Assembly: GCA_001828935.1 (NCBI GenBank) | Contig: MHZX01000024.1 | Coordinates: forward strand, 1 to 53,810 | Direction: 5' to 3' | Source: Rhodocyclales bacterium RIFCSPLOWO2_02_FULL_63_24 | GTDB taxonomy: Bacteria > Pseudomonadota > Gammaproteobacteria > Burkholderiales > Rhodocyclaceae | Length of the DNA stretch: 53,810 bases | Part shown: piece after piece, positions 53,790-53,810 of the stretch | Layout: each line of letters opens with the position of its first letter | Position numbering within the stretch: the stretch's first letter is position 1 | Program-made: the position numbers and the translations under genes | The notes under the pieces: model-generated | Told to the model about the DNA's origin: nothing | What the model saw: only the letters and a program-made list of their open reading frames with translations | The model's database searches: none

Positions 53790-53810
53790 TCGGCTGGAGC
53801 TGAGGGGGCT

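Overview
The window looks like the replication-origin region of a high-GC betaproteobacterium, probably Rhodocyclales-like. This rests on gene order and protein character, not on a database search. The core order is gyrB-dnaN-dnaA on the minus strand, then rpmH-rnpA-yidD-yidC-mnmE, mnmG-rsmG-parA-parB and atpI-atpBEFHAGDC on the plus strand. DnaA boxes cluster between dnaN and dnaA, with another box upstream of dnaA, and two parS sites lie just before mnmG.

Positions 1-12.8 kb are accessory DNA abutting gyrB. At the left edge, on the minus strand, is a Tn7-like transposition operon: tnsA (endonuclease), tnsB (DDE transposase) and a short or broken tnsC (AAA ATPase). Next comes a minus-strand XRE-type regulator. 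It is divergent from a tightly overlapping four-gene plus-strand operon: a long SMC-like ATPase (JetC/MksB-like), a small KITE-like protein (JetB/MksE-like), a kleisin-like protein (JetA/MksF-like) and a short Toprim protein (JetD/MksG-like). This is a Wadjet/Mks-type plasmid-defence module in the order C-B-A-D. Convergent to it is an AT-richer gene for a PrrC/RloC-like ATPase with a CPYC motif. A bidirectional terminator separates this island from gyrB.

Positions 13-34.7 kb are the conserved chromosomal core: replication initiation, RNase P and membrane insertion, tRNA-U34 modification (MnmE/MnmG), 16S rRNA methylation (RsmG), chromosome segregation (ParA/ParB acting on the parS pair) and the complete F1Fo ATP synthase operon. 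Strong sigma-70-like promoters precede rpmH and atpI, and a textbook terminator follows atpC.

Positions 34.7-41.1 kb hold a TetR-regulated tripartite RND efflux operon, with a perfect palindromic operator at the regulator's start. After this come a protein of unknown function and, on the minus strand, a DUF3365-type haem protein. Then come ubiJ, a Tim44-like protein, ubiE and a DUF971 protein, forming a ubiquinone-linked cluster that lacks ubiB. A phoB-phoR pair on the plus strand ends in a 10-bp overlap with a minus-strand PilZ-like gene and a HIT-family gene. The window closes with a small membrane protein and a 1262-residue FAD/Fe-S oxidoreductase. I saw no rRNA, tRNA or CRISPR array.
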